Source of the DNA: Apus apus
Lineage: Eukaryota > Chordata > Aves > Apodiformes > Apodidae
Assembly: GCF_020740795.1 (NCBI RefSeq)
Contig: NC_067285.1
Span: 16,422,001 to 16,486,000 of the forward strand
Reading direction: 5' to 3'
Length of the DNA: 64,000 nucleotides
Both the position numbers and the translations under genes were made by a program. Below, piece after piece: positions 51,501-61,934 of this stretch. The notes below the pieces were generated by a model. The model was not told the DNA's origin and searched no databases. It saw only the letters and a list, made by a program, of their open reading frames with translations. Each line of letters begins with the position of its first letter. Position 1 is the first letter of the stretch.

Positions 51501-54500
51501 TAGCTTCATATAATTCCCTGATAATGCTGACGTTAAAAGATATGAGGACAGCACTACAGCATCATACATTTACATGTTTTAGACTAAGAATATAACTGTG
51601 TATTTAATGCTTTTAGTAAAAAATGTTAATCCTATGTATGCTGTCTTAAAGTACCATTGATAACAAAACACACATACAAATTTAGAAAAAATAAAACTAG
51701 TTTGGAATGACCTCATTTTTTTAGAATAATCTTCCAGTACCAGAAAGAATTTAGGCAACACCCCCATTGCTTTTTTTCTCTCACAAAAGCTGTGAAACAG
51801 ATTCTTTCTGTTCCAACTCCAGTTAACTTGATCTCCCCAACATCTTTTCTTTGAATTGCTATGCATAATAGGAGAGAACTTTTAAATGTAATTTTTTTTC
51901 TTGTATTTTTGAGATGTTCTTTGCTTCTCAGAGATTTAGAATGGTATTTTACACCTTTTTGCATAGAACTGAGTCTTGTATCTTATAGCAACCTTCCTCT
52001 ACCCAATATTCTACTCATAGTAAAAAGCAAAATTACAGTATCTCTAAGACAACAGAATTCTGTAAATTGCCACTACACAGTTTGGAATACATCTTACAAC
52101 ACAGACAGAATAACAAACAGTAGAGCCTGTCTGTAGTACTGGAGACCTGATCCAATAGCTAGAGATTGCTAGCTGTACTCCACAGTAACAATCTGGCCCT
52201 TGGGTCAAAGTCTATATCCTAACTGCCCTCCTCCTGATGGCTTTTCAGGGCAAGGTGTGCCATTACAACAAAGGTAATGACACGCTTCCAGCAAAAATGG
52301 CCATCCTCTTCCTGCACTTTAGTTCTCATTCCTCCCTTTCTCCACAACACTGGTCCAGTCTACAGTAAGCTCACTTAGACATATGAAACAGCAGAAAATT
52401 TGGGGTTTTTGTACAGCTAATATCTGCTGATGCAGTTCTTGCACTGATGCAGGCAAAACAGATAACGTCAATTTCATCAAGTACAGAAGATTAACAACAT
52501 TATCCCTCAGAATACTATTTTAAAGCAATGATGCCTTAGAGCAAAGCTTTCATGTTTATCAGTTGCCTAGCTGCTACAGAGACACTGAAGGACCATCAAG
52601 TTTCTGTAGCAGACCAATTAGTGTTACTTAGAGAGAGCTGTAGTATTTGTCCCTGCTGAGGTTTAGGGTTTCAATTCAGGATGAACAAAAACATAGGCTC
52701 AAAGTCCTCCTCTGTTAATAATACTGCTTCAATTAAATATCTAAAATGTCTTGTGCAGAACAAATATGATTTCCTGAAGGGTATCTTTGCACTACAGTAG
52801 CCTTATATTTATCTAGTGTGCAAAAACTATTAGTGAATTGAGTATTCAGGCTGAAGCACAACATGTAATTGCAGAAGTCTTTTCCTATTTGTCCTCTAAG
52901 CCTAGAACAGAGATTAGCATTAGCAAAAATAACTACACTTTATTAGTAACGAGTTTTAGTAAATTTTAGGTACTCAGAAAAACTGTGATTTTCTAAATAT
53001 ATTTAAATCATTAAATGATGCTTTGAGGAGACTAGAGAGTCATGTTTATTTACATGTTTACATCCCTCTTGTTTTCCATGCAATCACAAGCTTTCTCCAT
53101 TCGCAGCTACAAAAGACTAGCCTTGTCTAACATTCCCCATTTACTGAACGTGCTCAAAAAAATCCGAGTGGTAGTCACACTTCTGCTGAATAAATACCTT
53201 TAATAATACTTCTATCAATTGCGAGCTTGCCTTCAGAATGGTAAAGAGACTTCAAGCTGTTTGTAGATTAACTTTCGTAGGAACCCAAATAGTCATAATC
53301 CAACATTTAACAAGAATTAACTTTCTACTGTCTTTCTAGCAATATCTTTACATTTTATAATTTTTTTGTTTACTATTCTTTGGAATATGACATCTGTATT
53401 TTAAAAACACATAGGAATTAACAGCATGCTAACTTCCCAGAAGGATATGTAGCTCACAGAACAAATACAGATAGCTTACCTTAACAAGGGCAGGATACTG
53501 TGTTGCATCTTTTTCCAATGGCAAAATCTCAAAGTTAGTGGGAATGAACTCATTCTTCATCGGAAGCTTGAATTTCCCATTGAGGTCAGCATTTTGCCAT
53601 TTCTAAATAAATCAGAGAAACAATGAGCCTATGTACAATTAATTAATCAAGATATACTTATTTATTTTGTGCTGTACCAAGAGATTTTAAAATGTATTCC
53701 GCTAGCTTATGTGTAAATACCAATAAGATAAATGGGAAACAAAAAAATATTTGGGAAACCAAGCTGGAGTAGGCTATCAGCAGGATAAAGTCTCCAAGGA
53801 GGAAGACAACAGATAAAAAATAATTCTGAAAAGTTGACAGTAGAGTGGAAGGTGGTTCTGTGTCTCACCTTTTCTGCTATTGTGAACTCTAAATTAAGGT
53901 ATCAAACTGAATACATTAGCAAAAATTCTAATCAAGAACATACGTAAGGACAAGCTAAAGGAAGTGTGTTCCAGCGCAATGTCTGTTCAAAGTACACTCA
54001 ACAGGTCAAACATGTTTCAAGGGTGTATTTTCCAGCCATCTCTTCCTCTATAACAATTTTCAATAAGAATTTGCACACCTCCTTTACTGGAGTTTTGTTT
54101 TTTAGAAGCTCATTTTATCGGCTAAATATACTCATTTTCTAAGTTGCAAACATCAATTTCAGAAACAGTTACATACAGCAGTTGCATAAAGACTCCTTTC
54201 TTAAGAACAGATTAGTTCATTAACATTTAACAGACTTTTCAGATTTTAAAAGTTCATGCTTCCTTTTTTAAGTAGCCACTGTATACTATGTATCTTTTAT
54301 TGCAAAAATAGCAGAACATTCCTTGTACTTAACACGGTGTAAAACCATTTAAATGTGTCTGTCCTGTGTAACAGATACTTGAAATCTAAAGACTAACTTA
54401 TGATCTTTAGTTCTGGTAATATTAGACAGACTCATTGTACAACCTTCTTGCTATGTAGAGCAGCAGATTTTTAAAGTTCTCCCTTTAACTAAATGGAAAA

Positions 54501-57500
54501 TTAGACCAAAAAATTACCACTTTCTTGCACTTGCAGGTATTAGAATATATTAAAAGTTTTAACATGCCTTAATGACTTCATCAGAAATTGCTTCTTGCTT
54601 GTACTGTGTTCCATACCAGTCTTCTGTTCGATCAGTTTTTCCTTCAAAAGACTTGGAAACTATTGCAACTCTGAAAACACAGAAAGAAAGCAGTTTGGCA
54701 TTAATGTGTCTGAGAAAAGACTGAGATATTATTCTGAGCAGTTTTTCCGTTCCATCATTAGAATGCGCTTATTTCTGGAAAAGATCCCTGAACCATTACA
54801 GAGTAGATTCAGATATCAAGTATATGTAAATTGAACTACACACTAAAGTTAACCATGACATCGGGTTATTAGCATAATTTAATTTTACTGCTTTTCTAAA
54901 GTGTTACAACTTGGGAGTTACACTAAATTATTGTCGCATGCAATTTCTATTTTTTAGACTTTCTCCTTGTTCCAGAAAACACAGAAAGCAGCCCTTGAGG
55001 TCTTCTACAAAACTAATGGTGACTGTACCATTCTCATACCACCTATATCAAAACGCAGATAAAATACTGACTACAGAAATTTTATTTCAGACCTAGCATT
55101 TACATTACTGCAGTTTCACTCTCCTATTCCTAATCTGATAGCAAGAAAATTTCTTCATTTTGTATCATTCTCATATTCTTATTTCAGATTGATACCTGTT
55201 TCTCACCCTCTTTTTTGTTGTTGTTTCGTTTGGTTTATTTGTGAGAAAGGGAAGAAAAGCAAAAAGGTTGCTGTATTTTACAGTCAATGAAACAGAATTA
55301 TACTCAATGAGAAAACTAAATCATGAAATACCTCAAGTTGGACAGAACCCATAAGGATCAAGTTCAACTTCCTGCTTCTCATAAGACTACCTAAACTAAG
55401 ACATATGACTAAGAGCATCATCCAAACACTCCTTATACTAAAAAACACTCTTAAATAAAAGCAAATCCAGAAAAGGGAAAACTACAAGCTTATCAGTATT
55501 TTTTAATTACTCTTCATATTAGTTATCAAGAAAAATCCTTTAATTCTTTTTAGCAACCTACAACACAAGAGTACTCAGAGGAAATACTAGCCTTTAGAGT
55601 AAATAGGTCTTTATAAGAATTCTGAAATGGTCAAAAAAGGTAGCACAATTACCTCCTATATATATTTAACAAGCCCTACATGCTCAATAGCACAGTAGCA
55701 AACTTTGCCTAATCTTGTGCAGATGGCTAGAATGCACATTAAAACACCAAAATATATGCATTGTAAGTGCTCTTTTTTAATCACAATAGCTTCAAGCCAT
55801 GAACATTCTGTTGTGTATTTTTAGTGTGCATGGCAAAGTGGGACATAAATCAAAACAGGCATATGGATGTGCCTCAAACTATAGTATTTTACTTTATATG
55901 CTACCAGAGCATACCCTTGGGATTAATTTTGCAATACATTGAAAAGTTTAAATATGTGGACTAATATTGTAAATACTTATGTCCTCATCCCTCATTTTTC
56001 ATCTAATGTTTGCAGATAAATTACTAACTAAATGATCCAAAAAGGCTGAAGAAAACGGGACTCCGCTATATTTAGTTCTAGATTTCCCTACTGTGAAGAT
56101 TTTCAAGCTATTAATAATTTAACTTGTTCTTAGCAGTTTGAGTAGCAGAACAGTGGGGTAAATAGCTAGCGTTAGATGCATTTGAATAAATGAGAAGTAC
56201 ATCTCAGAGTCACATGGGACTGCCAAGACAGCTTCTATAACAATAGATTAAAAAATTCAAGCAGGACTTGCACAACAGACTGTCTAATTTTGAAACAATA
56301 TTTTGTATTATACACACTAAAGAGAGGAAATAAAATCTCACAGTTCAGGAACACAGATTTCCTCTGGGTTGAGGAACGGAGAAATTTTTACTACCCATCT
56401 TTGAAAGAACCACTATTATCATAAACATGCACACACATGGAGAAAACAACCCCTGCTCCTCTGCAAAAGGTATGGAATATCAAAACCAGAATGACTATAT
56501 TAATCTTTAAAGAATACATATTTCATCTCTTATTGCAAACAGCAACACAAATAGTTAACACTTTTATTGTGACTTCATATAAAATCGTTTCATATCTGTT
56601 TGCATGTTAATCTATTTGATTATTTTATACAAAAGGAACTAAAATATTCAAAGAACTAAGCACTTTAGTCCTAGATAATATTTGCTCTTGCAACACAGCA
56701 GACGCTAGCTCAGTTAACAATATCAGATCTATTACAAAGACTGTTGTTTACAATAAAATGAGTAATAAGAATAATTTATGATATTTTGCATTGCAACTTG
56801 GACAGCTGGTGAGCAAAAGCTCTACCATGTACAGATGAAGTTGCTAAGAGACTAGAAAAAACATGAAATCTGTGAGAATTTCAGAGCAACCTACCAGGCC
56901 TTTTTGCCCATTAAATAAAAAAATAAACCGAACAAACTGTGATTTTCAAAATCTTAGCTCAGATACAATGCAATTACAAAATAAACACATACATTTCATA
57001 TTTGTAACACATTTATCATCAGGGATGAGCATCACTGACTACACTGAAGTAACTGTTGGCTCAGTATCTAGAATTCCAGCCTGTATCAACAGTTTTGGCA
57101 TTCATTTTATTTTTCATCCCTCTAGGATAGTACTAGTGCTGCACTTCAGACATCAAGAGAAGAAAAAAGTCCATTTACTATCCAGGGGAAAATGTTCTTC
57201 AGTTGCTTAATCCAATGAGTCACTACCTTCTTCAATTTTAATAGGAGCATTTACTCTACAGATGATGGGGGGGAAATGTATTGGAAATGATGGGAAAATT
57301 ACATTTTTCATCTAGGATTGCAACACACACCAAGTCTATTATCTTCACAGAGGGCTGGCAAAACCCAGTGCATACTGAACAAGTAAAAACGGTACTTAAA
57401 TCTTAAAAGGGTTTCTCTCAGGGAAATGAAGCCACTGAATGCAACAAGTAGTGGGGGGCGGGGGAGGGCCGAAGGAGAACAGAAAAACTTCCTGTTATGA

Positions 57501-60500
57501 TTTAGTCCAATAGAAGCACATATGGATACTTGCTGCCATCTGTGAGCATGGATATTTTTCCATACTTTTTAAAAACACAGTTTGTTAAGAAAGTAACAGT
57601 TTAAAAGTTAAACTTTTCAAAAAGACAATTGAACAGTAGTCTCTAACGGTGAATGCAGCTACCTCAATTTAGTTATGGCAAGAAAAGTTTTAGTATAGCT
57701 GAATTCCAATAGGGTTATCAAAAGGAAATTAAAAATAACACCATGATACAAAGGAAAAATTCAAATTAATTTAAACTAAACCACTGCAAGACACAATTTA
57801 TGCAAGACATAAAAAGGAAAAAGCAAAACAAAACAGGAAAAAAAAGCAAAACAGGCAAAGTTAGGATGATGTGGCACATACTAATTCTTTCATAAAAAGG
57901 GAGACTAGAAAGGTAAGCATAAGCATAAACATCAGTGAATAGCAGAGAACCAGAACACATATAGATATTTAGAAGCATATGCCCACAGTTTTTAATTAAT
58001 ATATACAATTTGCTCAAACAAAGGCAAAAGAGGGAAACAAAGTACTGGACTGATAGTTTACTACAGGCATATCAATACAAATGTAATAAATAAAATACAA
58101 GGGGACCTTTTTGATTGCATCTATAATCTCAACTCACTCTTTCAAGACAGCCCACTAAAAATGCAAATCCACAGTGGCTTTCTTAAATCTTTGTAATATA
58201 CCATAAAATAATTTTTTAGTACTATTTAACTAAGAGGCTTTTCCCCCAAGATATTTTATCTTGTCAGCAATGTGAAATAAAAGATACCATAACATTCTAT
58301 TCCTTGTCATATTTTACTATACTCTGAAGTATCTTTGTTAAGTAAAAGATGAAAAAAAATTCTAGTTCATCTCATTCTACTTTTAATTTGAAAAGATAAC
58401 TGCTTAAAATATGTCTAACTGCTTAAAATGTGTCTAATACAGTACTATATACAAGATAATATTTTGTTTCAATCACATGAAAATAAGCAAGTCTAATTAA
58501 CTCAGATCTTTAAACACCTGATGTCCTGAATAAAAACAATTAATTCCTACTAAAAGTGAAAGGACTTACACTTTAATGTCTCTGAAAAATCAGCTTACAA
58601 TATCATCATAGCCGAGCACAGAAGCACAGCTATGACTTTTGAGCCTATACTGAAAAAACATGTATTTTAGAGTAGTAGGGAAAAGTAACATGACACTGAA
58701 GAACCTCAATTTTGGTTTGATATTTTGGGTTTCTTTTTTCAAGTTATAGTTTTAGAGAAGACAAATAGTCTGAGCATAAAGAGAACTAAGATGTAAATTT
58801 ACAGTTGCTATGGTAATAGGAAGCACTAGCATGGGTTTAGTCTACACATAATAAGTAATACATTTACCATTAGTCTGAATATATACTGTTCAAACTCTAT
58901 GTATGCTTGCTGCTACATCATTATAGGCCTCCTGCAGACTTCACTAGATCCATCTTAGATCACTAGATCCACCAGTGCTTTGCTGAATTTTGCTGTTGCA
59001 AATTTAATCAGCCTTTGGTCAGTCTCCAGTCTGTATTTCTATTTAAGCCGTAAGGGGACAGCTGTGAGTAAGCTTCAGAAAACTAACCTACTTGTATTTA
59101 CTATCTTTAAGCCCTACTAAAATCTCTGCAACAAAAAGAATACATAATTTCTTTAACAATGAACTGAAGAGGCCACAAACCCATGTATATTCCAGTTTTC
59201 AAAGTCCCTTTATCTCCCAATATTTAGCATTTTCATTGAAATGCTAAAAATTACATAATCTTTACAGTCTATTTCTTAAGCGAGGTAAAGTGATGAAACA
59301 ATGTGGTTAGTCCTGAGGGAAGATTAAATGTAACATATTCCAGCATCCAAAAAGAAAGCACAGTAACAATAGCTAGAACAAAGCAGAGTGAGACTTTAAA
59401 ACATCTAAAGCTTAAGATTGCATGGAGACCCACATACACATAAGTTACTAGATGGCAATTCCCTCTCTGATCACAAGCTTACTTGATTCAGTTATCATGC
59501 CATAATCTCTCTTCCATTATGAAAACTTCCTGTACAGAAAAGCATACCTATTTTATCAAATTTAGTTTCCAAAAAATGCCCATCACTGTGCCTCTCTGTT
59601 AAACCTACTCTACTTTGCTAATTGAAATCACATACACAGCATTCAAAACAGGCTGAATTTGAAAAGCTGAGATAAAACAGCTGTCTCCATTATGTAAAGG
59701 ATCAATGCTTCACAGTTGTTTCAAATACTTAAGTCAATCATCTTCAGCTGGTGTTGACTCTAGATGTGTTGCCTCTATCTTTTTTATTTAAAATTAATCC
59801 ACAATTACCACATGTATATTTTCATCTCCAGCAAGTCATTTTGTCAAATGTGAGAAGACTGATGTAACCCTACAAAATTACTACAAATAAAAGATACAAA
59901 TAATTGTATGCAGTTCTTTTCCTTAGTTACTAATGTTTAAAATAAGTTAGGGCTAAAGGCCACGTCTTTTTAGAAGTACTTATTCCTCTCTATCTAATAA
60001 GATTCTTGCTCTTTCCTCCCCACTCACCCCCTTTTTTTTTTTTTTAAACCAAGGACAAAGAGGAATGCAGAACTGCAACTACAAGTACAAATGTGGGCTT
60101 ATATACACTAAAATAAGAAGTATTTCTGAAACAGCTATGTTTACTACATATTTGAAAAAAAAGCACACCATGTAACATTTGAAGGTCTTCTAAAAATTGT
60201 TACCACTATTCACATGCTTCTGACTACAATCTATAGACTTGAATCTTCTTCTACTTACATTCTCTACAATTTCCTTTCTCACACTATTAACTTTTGAACA
60301 AGTTAACTATGGCTGTTTTATGCTGACTTGTTTATCTATTGCTTGTAAGCAATTTTAAAACCAGTTAAAAGTTCAAATTCATGTGGAAGTTTTCTTCAGA
60401 GAAGAAGTAATTATCTATTCTCTTTTAATTACTAAAAACAGTGTTTAAGTTAAAGCTAAGCTTTTGTATCAAATTTCCAAGAAGCTGGGAGGTAGATCAA

Positions 60501-61934
60501 CGTGAAAATACATGCAAAACAGAATTATTTAATATAACAGGAAAGAGGACCTGAAATTTTTCTGTAAAGTATTGTTTGTTCAAAATCTGATCTCTCAAAA
60601 TGTTCAAGCTTCAGATGCAGTATCCCACACACATTACACACAGATGCACACCCACACACCAAGATATAGGCCCTTCTTTAAAGGGCATTAATTACTATGG
60701 CAACTACTGTCACTGCCATAGGCAGCTCCATTTATTTCATCACTACTCGTCTACCACTAGAAACACCAGAACCCCATGACATTTGCCAATACAGCTCACA
60801 ATCCTATTTTATCCTACCTTATCCAATTATTTTCAATACAACATCTTTTCAAAATAAAGTAACATGCATCTTAAACTAAATTAATAAACAAGAAAGATTT
60901 GTATCATAAAAATATAGTGAAGATTTGTGCCCAAACTTCTAAGTAATTCACAGTAATTTTAGAAGACTGAAATAGATAAATTCTAAAAATATATTAATGC
61001 ATGCCTTGCTGTCCCTCGATATCCAACACTGTCCGAAAATTTCAATGTGGAACATACTCACAAACAGACCCCTAAAAAAACACAAAACCCAACACTATTT
61101 TTCTTGTCATATACATGTCTTCCAAAGCACTGACAAACTTTTTTGAAAGCACAGAAGAGAGACACTTGCCCTTTTCCTTTCAACAGCCTGTCTGAGCAAT
61201 TACAGAGCCCCAAAATTTGTACTAAAACACACTCACTCTTTCAAAGAAAGCACATGTGCAGTATGGTCAGGTTCACATCAAAGAGATGCTCTGGAAGTCT
61301 GAGAAATTTCAGCAGCTAAAGACACAGCTATGTCTATCCACATCATTAGACAGTCTGCTAACCTGCATGACGTTTCAGAGCTTTCCCTAGAGAAAATAGA
61401 ATTTATACAGCAGATAAAAGCCATCCTCTTAACTGATTTCCAAGACCTAGCTCTAAATAGTGAATATTAGAGAACTTCATATAAAATGTCCCCAGAATTT
61501 TGTGAGGCAGGATAATTCTACTAGTTTTTTTCTCAGTAATAGTTGAGCTATTCTGAGTAAGCATCTTCCTAGAAAAATTTTCAGTCCAAGGAAGACATCC
61601 TGCACAGAAAGGACTGAAAGGATGTTTCTGTCTGAACAGCAAGAGTTGCATGCACTTAAGAGTGCTTATTTTTAATGGAGAGCAGATATTAACACACAGA
61701 ACAACGAGCTCTTTTTCAGTGACATTTACTTTGGAGCTGTAAGAGGCACATAAGAATTTGTGTTTCCATTAGTTTGTCTGCTTTCTTATAATGTTTGGAT
61801 TAAAATACAAGTTATTGCAGTTTAACTTACCGAACATTTTCTGGTCTCAATTTATCCAGTACCATCTCTATTAAATCAGGCCTGAACTCTTCAAGTAAAT
61901 ACTCAGCAGCCAATACTTCTTCTATAGGATAATA
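30472..61934 (-). CDS. IDE: IDE, insulin-degrading enzyme, C-terminal 577 residues in 15 exons plus an alternative exon
   Basis: IDE (insulysin) is an M16 zinc metalloprotease that cleaves insulin, amyloid-beta and other short peptides inside a two-half clamshell. Fifteen coding exons on the minus strand (matching mammalian exons 11-25) join without frame break to 1734 nt, equal to the last 577 residues of the 1019-residue protein. The piece holds the linker and the C-terminal half (IDE-C). The residues equivalent to Arg824 and Tyr831, which help bind substrate at the active site, are present in exons 20 and 21 ([16 protein letters not shown]). The C-terminus ends AAKL, keeping the AKL-type peroxisomal signal reported for mammalian IDE. 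The zinc motif HxxEH is encoded beyond the right edge. All introns are GT-AG except the one after exon 12, which is GC-AG. Confidence 0.97.
31659..31726 (-). CDS. IDE: IDE coding exon 24
   Basis: 68 nt, acceptor TTAAATAG, donor GTAAAA. Completes Cys and reads [20 protein letters not shown] then PQ. The Pro/Ala-rich end is more Pro-rich than human (SQAPALPQ) but has the same length. Confidence 0.95.
32571..32613. repeat. 22-bp near-perfect tandem duplication (IDE intron 23)
   Basis: Two copies of TATTCACAAGTGCAAACTTG plus TA, the second with one C-to-T change. Each unit contains the short inverted repeat CAAGT/ACTTG. Confidence 0.85.
32933..33005 (-). CDS. IDE: IDE coding exon 23
   Basis: 73 nt, acceptor TTTTACTGTAG, donor GTAAGT. 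Reads [20 protein letters not shown] then EMDS and one base of a split Cys codon. The first two residues are Val-Leu where human IDE has Glu-Met; the rest matches, so the boundary is sound. Confidence 0.95.
33595..33631. repeat. (CAAA)n microsatellite in IDE intron 22
   Basis: Six or so CAAA units followed by a run of ten A. Low-complexity tract between IDE exons 23 and 22. Confidence 0.9.
33932..33993 (-). CDS. IDE: IDE coding exon 22
   Basis: 62 nt, acceptor TGTTGTGCAG, donor GTGAGT. Completes Asp and reads [20 protein letters not shown]. Asn-Ile replaces the human Asn-Thr. Confidence 0.96.
36228..36500 (-). CDS. IDE: IDE coding exon 21
   Basis: 273 nt, the longest IDE exon here, acceptor TTTTGCCAAG, donor GTAAGA. 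Begins [19 protein letters not shown] (Tyr equals human Tyr831) and runs through [19 protein letters not shown] to ISQQYNFDR. It has an extra Cys (MEKCIED) where human IDE has Ser. Confidence 0.97.
36501..39273 (-). other. IDE: IDE intron 20
   Basis: 2.8 kb GT-AG intron. Apart from the 20-bp duplication no repeat or gene is recognised; ORFs here are unremarkable. Confidence 0.65.
38761..38800. repeat. perfect 20-bp tandem duplication (IDE intron 20)
   Basis: TGTACTTACTGGTACATTCT occurs twice head to tail with no mismatch, suggesting a recent local duplication. Its plus-strand ACTTAC reads GTAAGT, a donor-like site, on the IDE sense strand. Confidence 0.9.
39274..39441 (-). CDS. IDE: IDE coding exon 20
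   Basis: 168 nt, acceptor TCTTTTAG, donor GTAAGT. Reads [20 protein letters not shown] through [20 protein letters not shown]. It carries the residues equal to human Cys789, Cys812, Cys819 and the active-site Arg824, and ends in a split Gly. Confidence 0.97.
   Translation of the reverse strand, partial: EGGLYINREMKFITIVALKYITRQTCRALLRICFWSSSVKLSRNPASIRCVPRNN
39489..39516. repeat. short direct repeat (GATTGTCAGAAT, 16-bp spacing)
   Basis: The 12-mer occurs twice, separated by GTCA, just upstream of the exon 20 acceptor on the IDE strand. Confidence 0.8.
40218..40276 (-). mobile_element. CR1 LINE 3'-terminal fragment in IDE intron 19
   Basis: Short antisense piece with the diagnostic text ATGGTTTGGGTTGGAAGGGA then CCTTAAAGATCATCTAGTTC. 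Only about 60 bp of the CR1 3' end remain. Confidence 0.85.
40542..40653 (-). CDS. IDE: IDE coding exon 19
   Basis: 112 nt, acceptor TTCTCTTCCAG, donor GTAAGT. Reads [20 protein letters not shown] then [17 protein letters not shown], ending with one base of a split Arg codon. Confidence 0.97.
41019..41110 (-). CDS. IDE: IDE coding exon 18
   Basis: 92 nt, acceptor CTATTCTAG, donor GTTAGT. Completes Asp and reads [20 protein letters not shown] then [10 protein letters not shown]. Ala replaces the human Pro in FIPQ. Confidence 0.97.
42639..42759 (-). CDS. IDE: IDE coding exon 17
   Basis: 121 nt, acceptor TTTTGTTTTAG, donor GTAATG. Reads [20 protein letters not shown] then [20 protein letters not shown], ending with one base of a split Asp codon. 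Confidence 0.97.
42760..44689 (-). other. IDE: IDE intron 16
   Basis: 1.9 kb GT-AG intron of unique sequence. The part 43030-43470 is slightly richer in GC with a longer plus-strand open frame, but no known element is recognised. Confidence 0.6.
44690..44800 (-). CDS. IDE: IDE coding exon 16
   Basis: 111 nt, 37 codons, acceptor TTTTCCATAG, donor GTAAGC. Reads [20 protein letters not shown] through [13 protein letters not shown] sequence (here [11 protein letters not shown]). It has His where human IDE has Pro after NDKQ. Confidence 0.97.
44801..46868 (-). other. IDE: IDE intron between exons 15b and 16
   Basis: 2.07 kb of AT-rich sequence with a C-run and T-run near 46010-46030. No gene or repeat recognised. 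Confidence 0.6.
46869..47013 (-). CDS. IDE: IDE alternative coding exon 15b
   Basis: 145 nt after acceptor TTTTTGTTAG, donor GTAAGT. Completes Ser with T and reads [20 protein letters not shown], then [19 protein letters not shown] and IASGMNAIL. It has the same length, phase and 24 of 48 identical residues to 15a. A 15b isoform is known in mammalian IDE, where it degrades insulin and amyloid-beta poorly. Including both or neither exon would shift the frame (145 is not a multiple of 3), so use must be mutually exclusive. No stop codon or splice-site decay is seen. Confidence 0.93.
47014..47560 (-). other. IDE: 547-bp intron between IDE exons 15a and 15b
   Basis: Separates the two alternative exons. 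It contains a T-rich tract on the plus strand at about 47262-47291, which is a purine (A-rich) tract in the IDE pre-mRNA. Both ends have GTAAGT and TTAG signals. Confidence 0.8.
47561..47705 (-). CDS. IDE: IDE coding exon 15a (canonical)
   Basis: 145 nt after TTTTCTTCCAG; completes Ser with C and reads [20 protein letters not shown], then [19 protein letters not shown] and QNTIYGMY before GTAAGT. It corresponds to human residues 580-628, with the Cys equal to Cys590. This is the form in the catalytically efficient isoform. A second, equal-length version (15b) lies 547 bp downstream in the transcript. Confidence 0.97.
47706..51171 (-). other. IDE: IDE intron 14
   Basis: 3.5 kb GT-AG intron of AT-rich unique sequence with A/T homopolymer runs. 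No exon, RNA gene or CR1 copy recognised. Confidence 0.6.
51172..51254 (-). CDS. IDE: IDE coding exon 14
   Basis: 83 nt from acceptor TTGTCATAG to donor GTATGC. Reads [20 protein letters not shown] then CLNFEFF and the first two bases of a split Ser. The Cys equals human Cys573. The split Ser codon (AG + C or T) is completed by either exon 15a or exon 15b. Confidence 0.97.
51255..53479 (-). other. IDE: IDE intron 13
   Basis: 2.2 kb GT-AG intron; nothing recognisable beyond unique AT-rich sequence. Confidence 0.6.
53480..53602 (-). CDS. IDE: IDE coding exon 13
   Basis: 123 nt, 41 whole codons, starting [19 protein letters not shown] and ending ATQYPALVK before GTAAGC. It covers the linker between the two halves of the enzyme. 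Confidence 0.97.
54568..54670 (-). CDS. IDE: IDE coding exon 12 (with GC splice donor)
   Basis: 103 nt; completes the Arg codon and reads [20 protein letters not shown], then [14 protein letters not shown]. The frame and the following exon (KWQNADLNG) require the exon to end at AAG, 54568. The next six bases are GCATGT, so the donor is GC, not GT. The nearest GT, four bases further on, would shift the frame. Confidence 0.95.
55328..55436 (-). mobile_element. old CR1-type LINE 3' fragment in IDE intron 11
   Basis: Diverged antisense CR1-family 3' end. Visible text: CTCAAGTTGGACAGAACCCA, TAAGGATCAAGTTCAACTTC, then CATATGACTAAGAGCATCAT. It is more decayed than the copies at 9.8 and 15 kb, so probably an older subfamily. 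Confidence 0.75.
58398..58435. repeat. 19-bp tandem duplication (IDE intron 11)
   Basis: AACTGCTTAAAATATGTCT followed directly by the same unit with one A-to-G change. Confidence 0.85.
58941..58973. repeat. partial 19-bp tandem duplication (IDE intron 11)
   Basis: TCACTAGATCCATCTTAGA followed by TCACTAGATCCA, about 1.7 copies. Confidence 0.8.
60625..60659. repeat. CA-rich low-complexity stretch
   Basis: Interrupted (CA)n with ACACACA and CCACACACC blocks. Not a clean microsatellite. Confidence 0.7.
61831..61934 (-). CDS. IDE: IDE coding exon 11
   Basis: 104 nt, acceptor TTTTTTAG (plus-strand CT at 61935-61936), donor GTAAGT. Reads [20 protein letters not shown] through DKLRPENV and the first two bases of a split Arg codon. 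It has Ile-Glu and Ala-Ala where human IDE has Leu-Glu and Thr-Ala, ordinary substitutions. It is the most upstream IDE exon in the window. Confidence 0.97.

Larger units (their letters stand above)
54671..61830 (-). other. IDE: IDE intron 11
   Basis: 7.2 kb, the longest complete IDE intron here. It contains one old CR1 3' fragment near 55.4 kb, short tandem duplications near 58.4 and 58.95 kb, a G-rich tract at 57452-57468, an A-rich tract at 57811-57858, a T run near 60030-60045 and a CA-rich stretch at 60625-60659. No gene recognised. Confidence 0.65.

Noticed and set aside
57452..57468. G-quadruplex in IDE intron 11
   Set aside because: Only three separable runs of three or more G are present, so it does not meet the usual four-run pattern.
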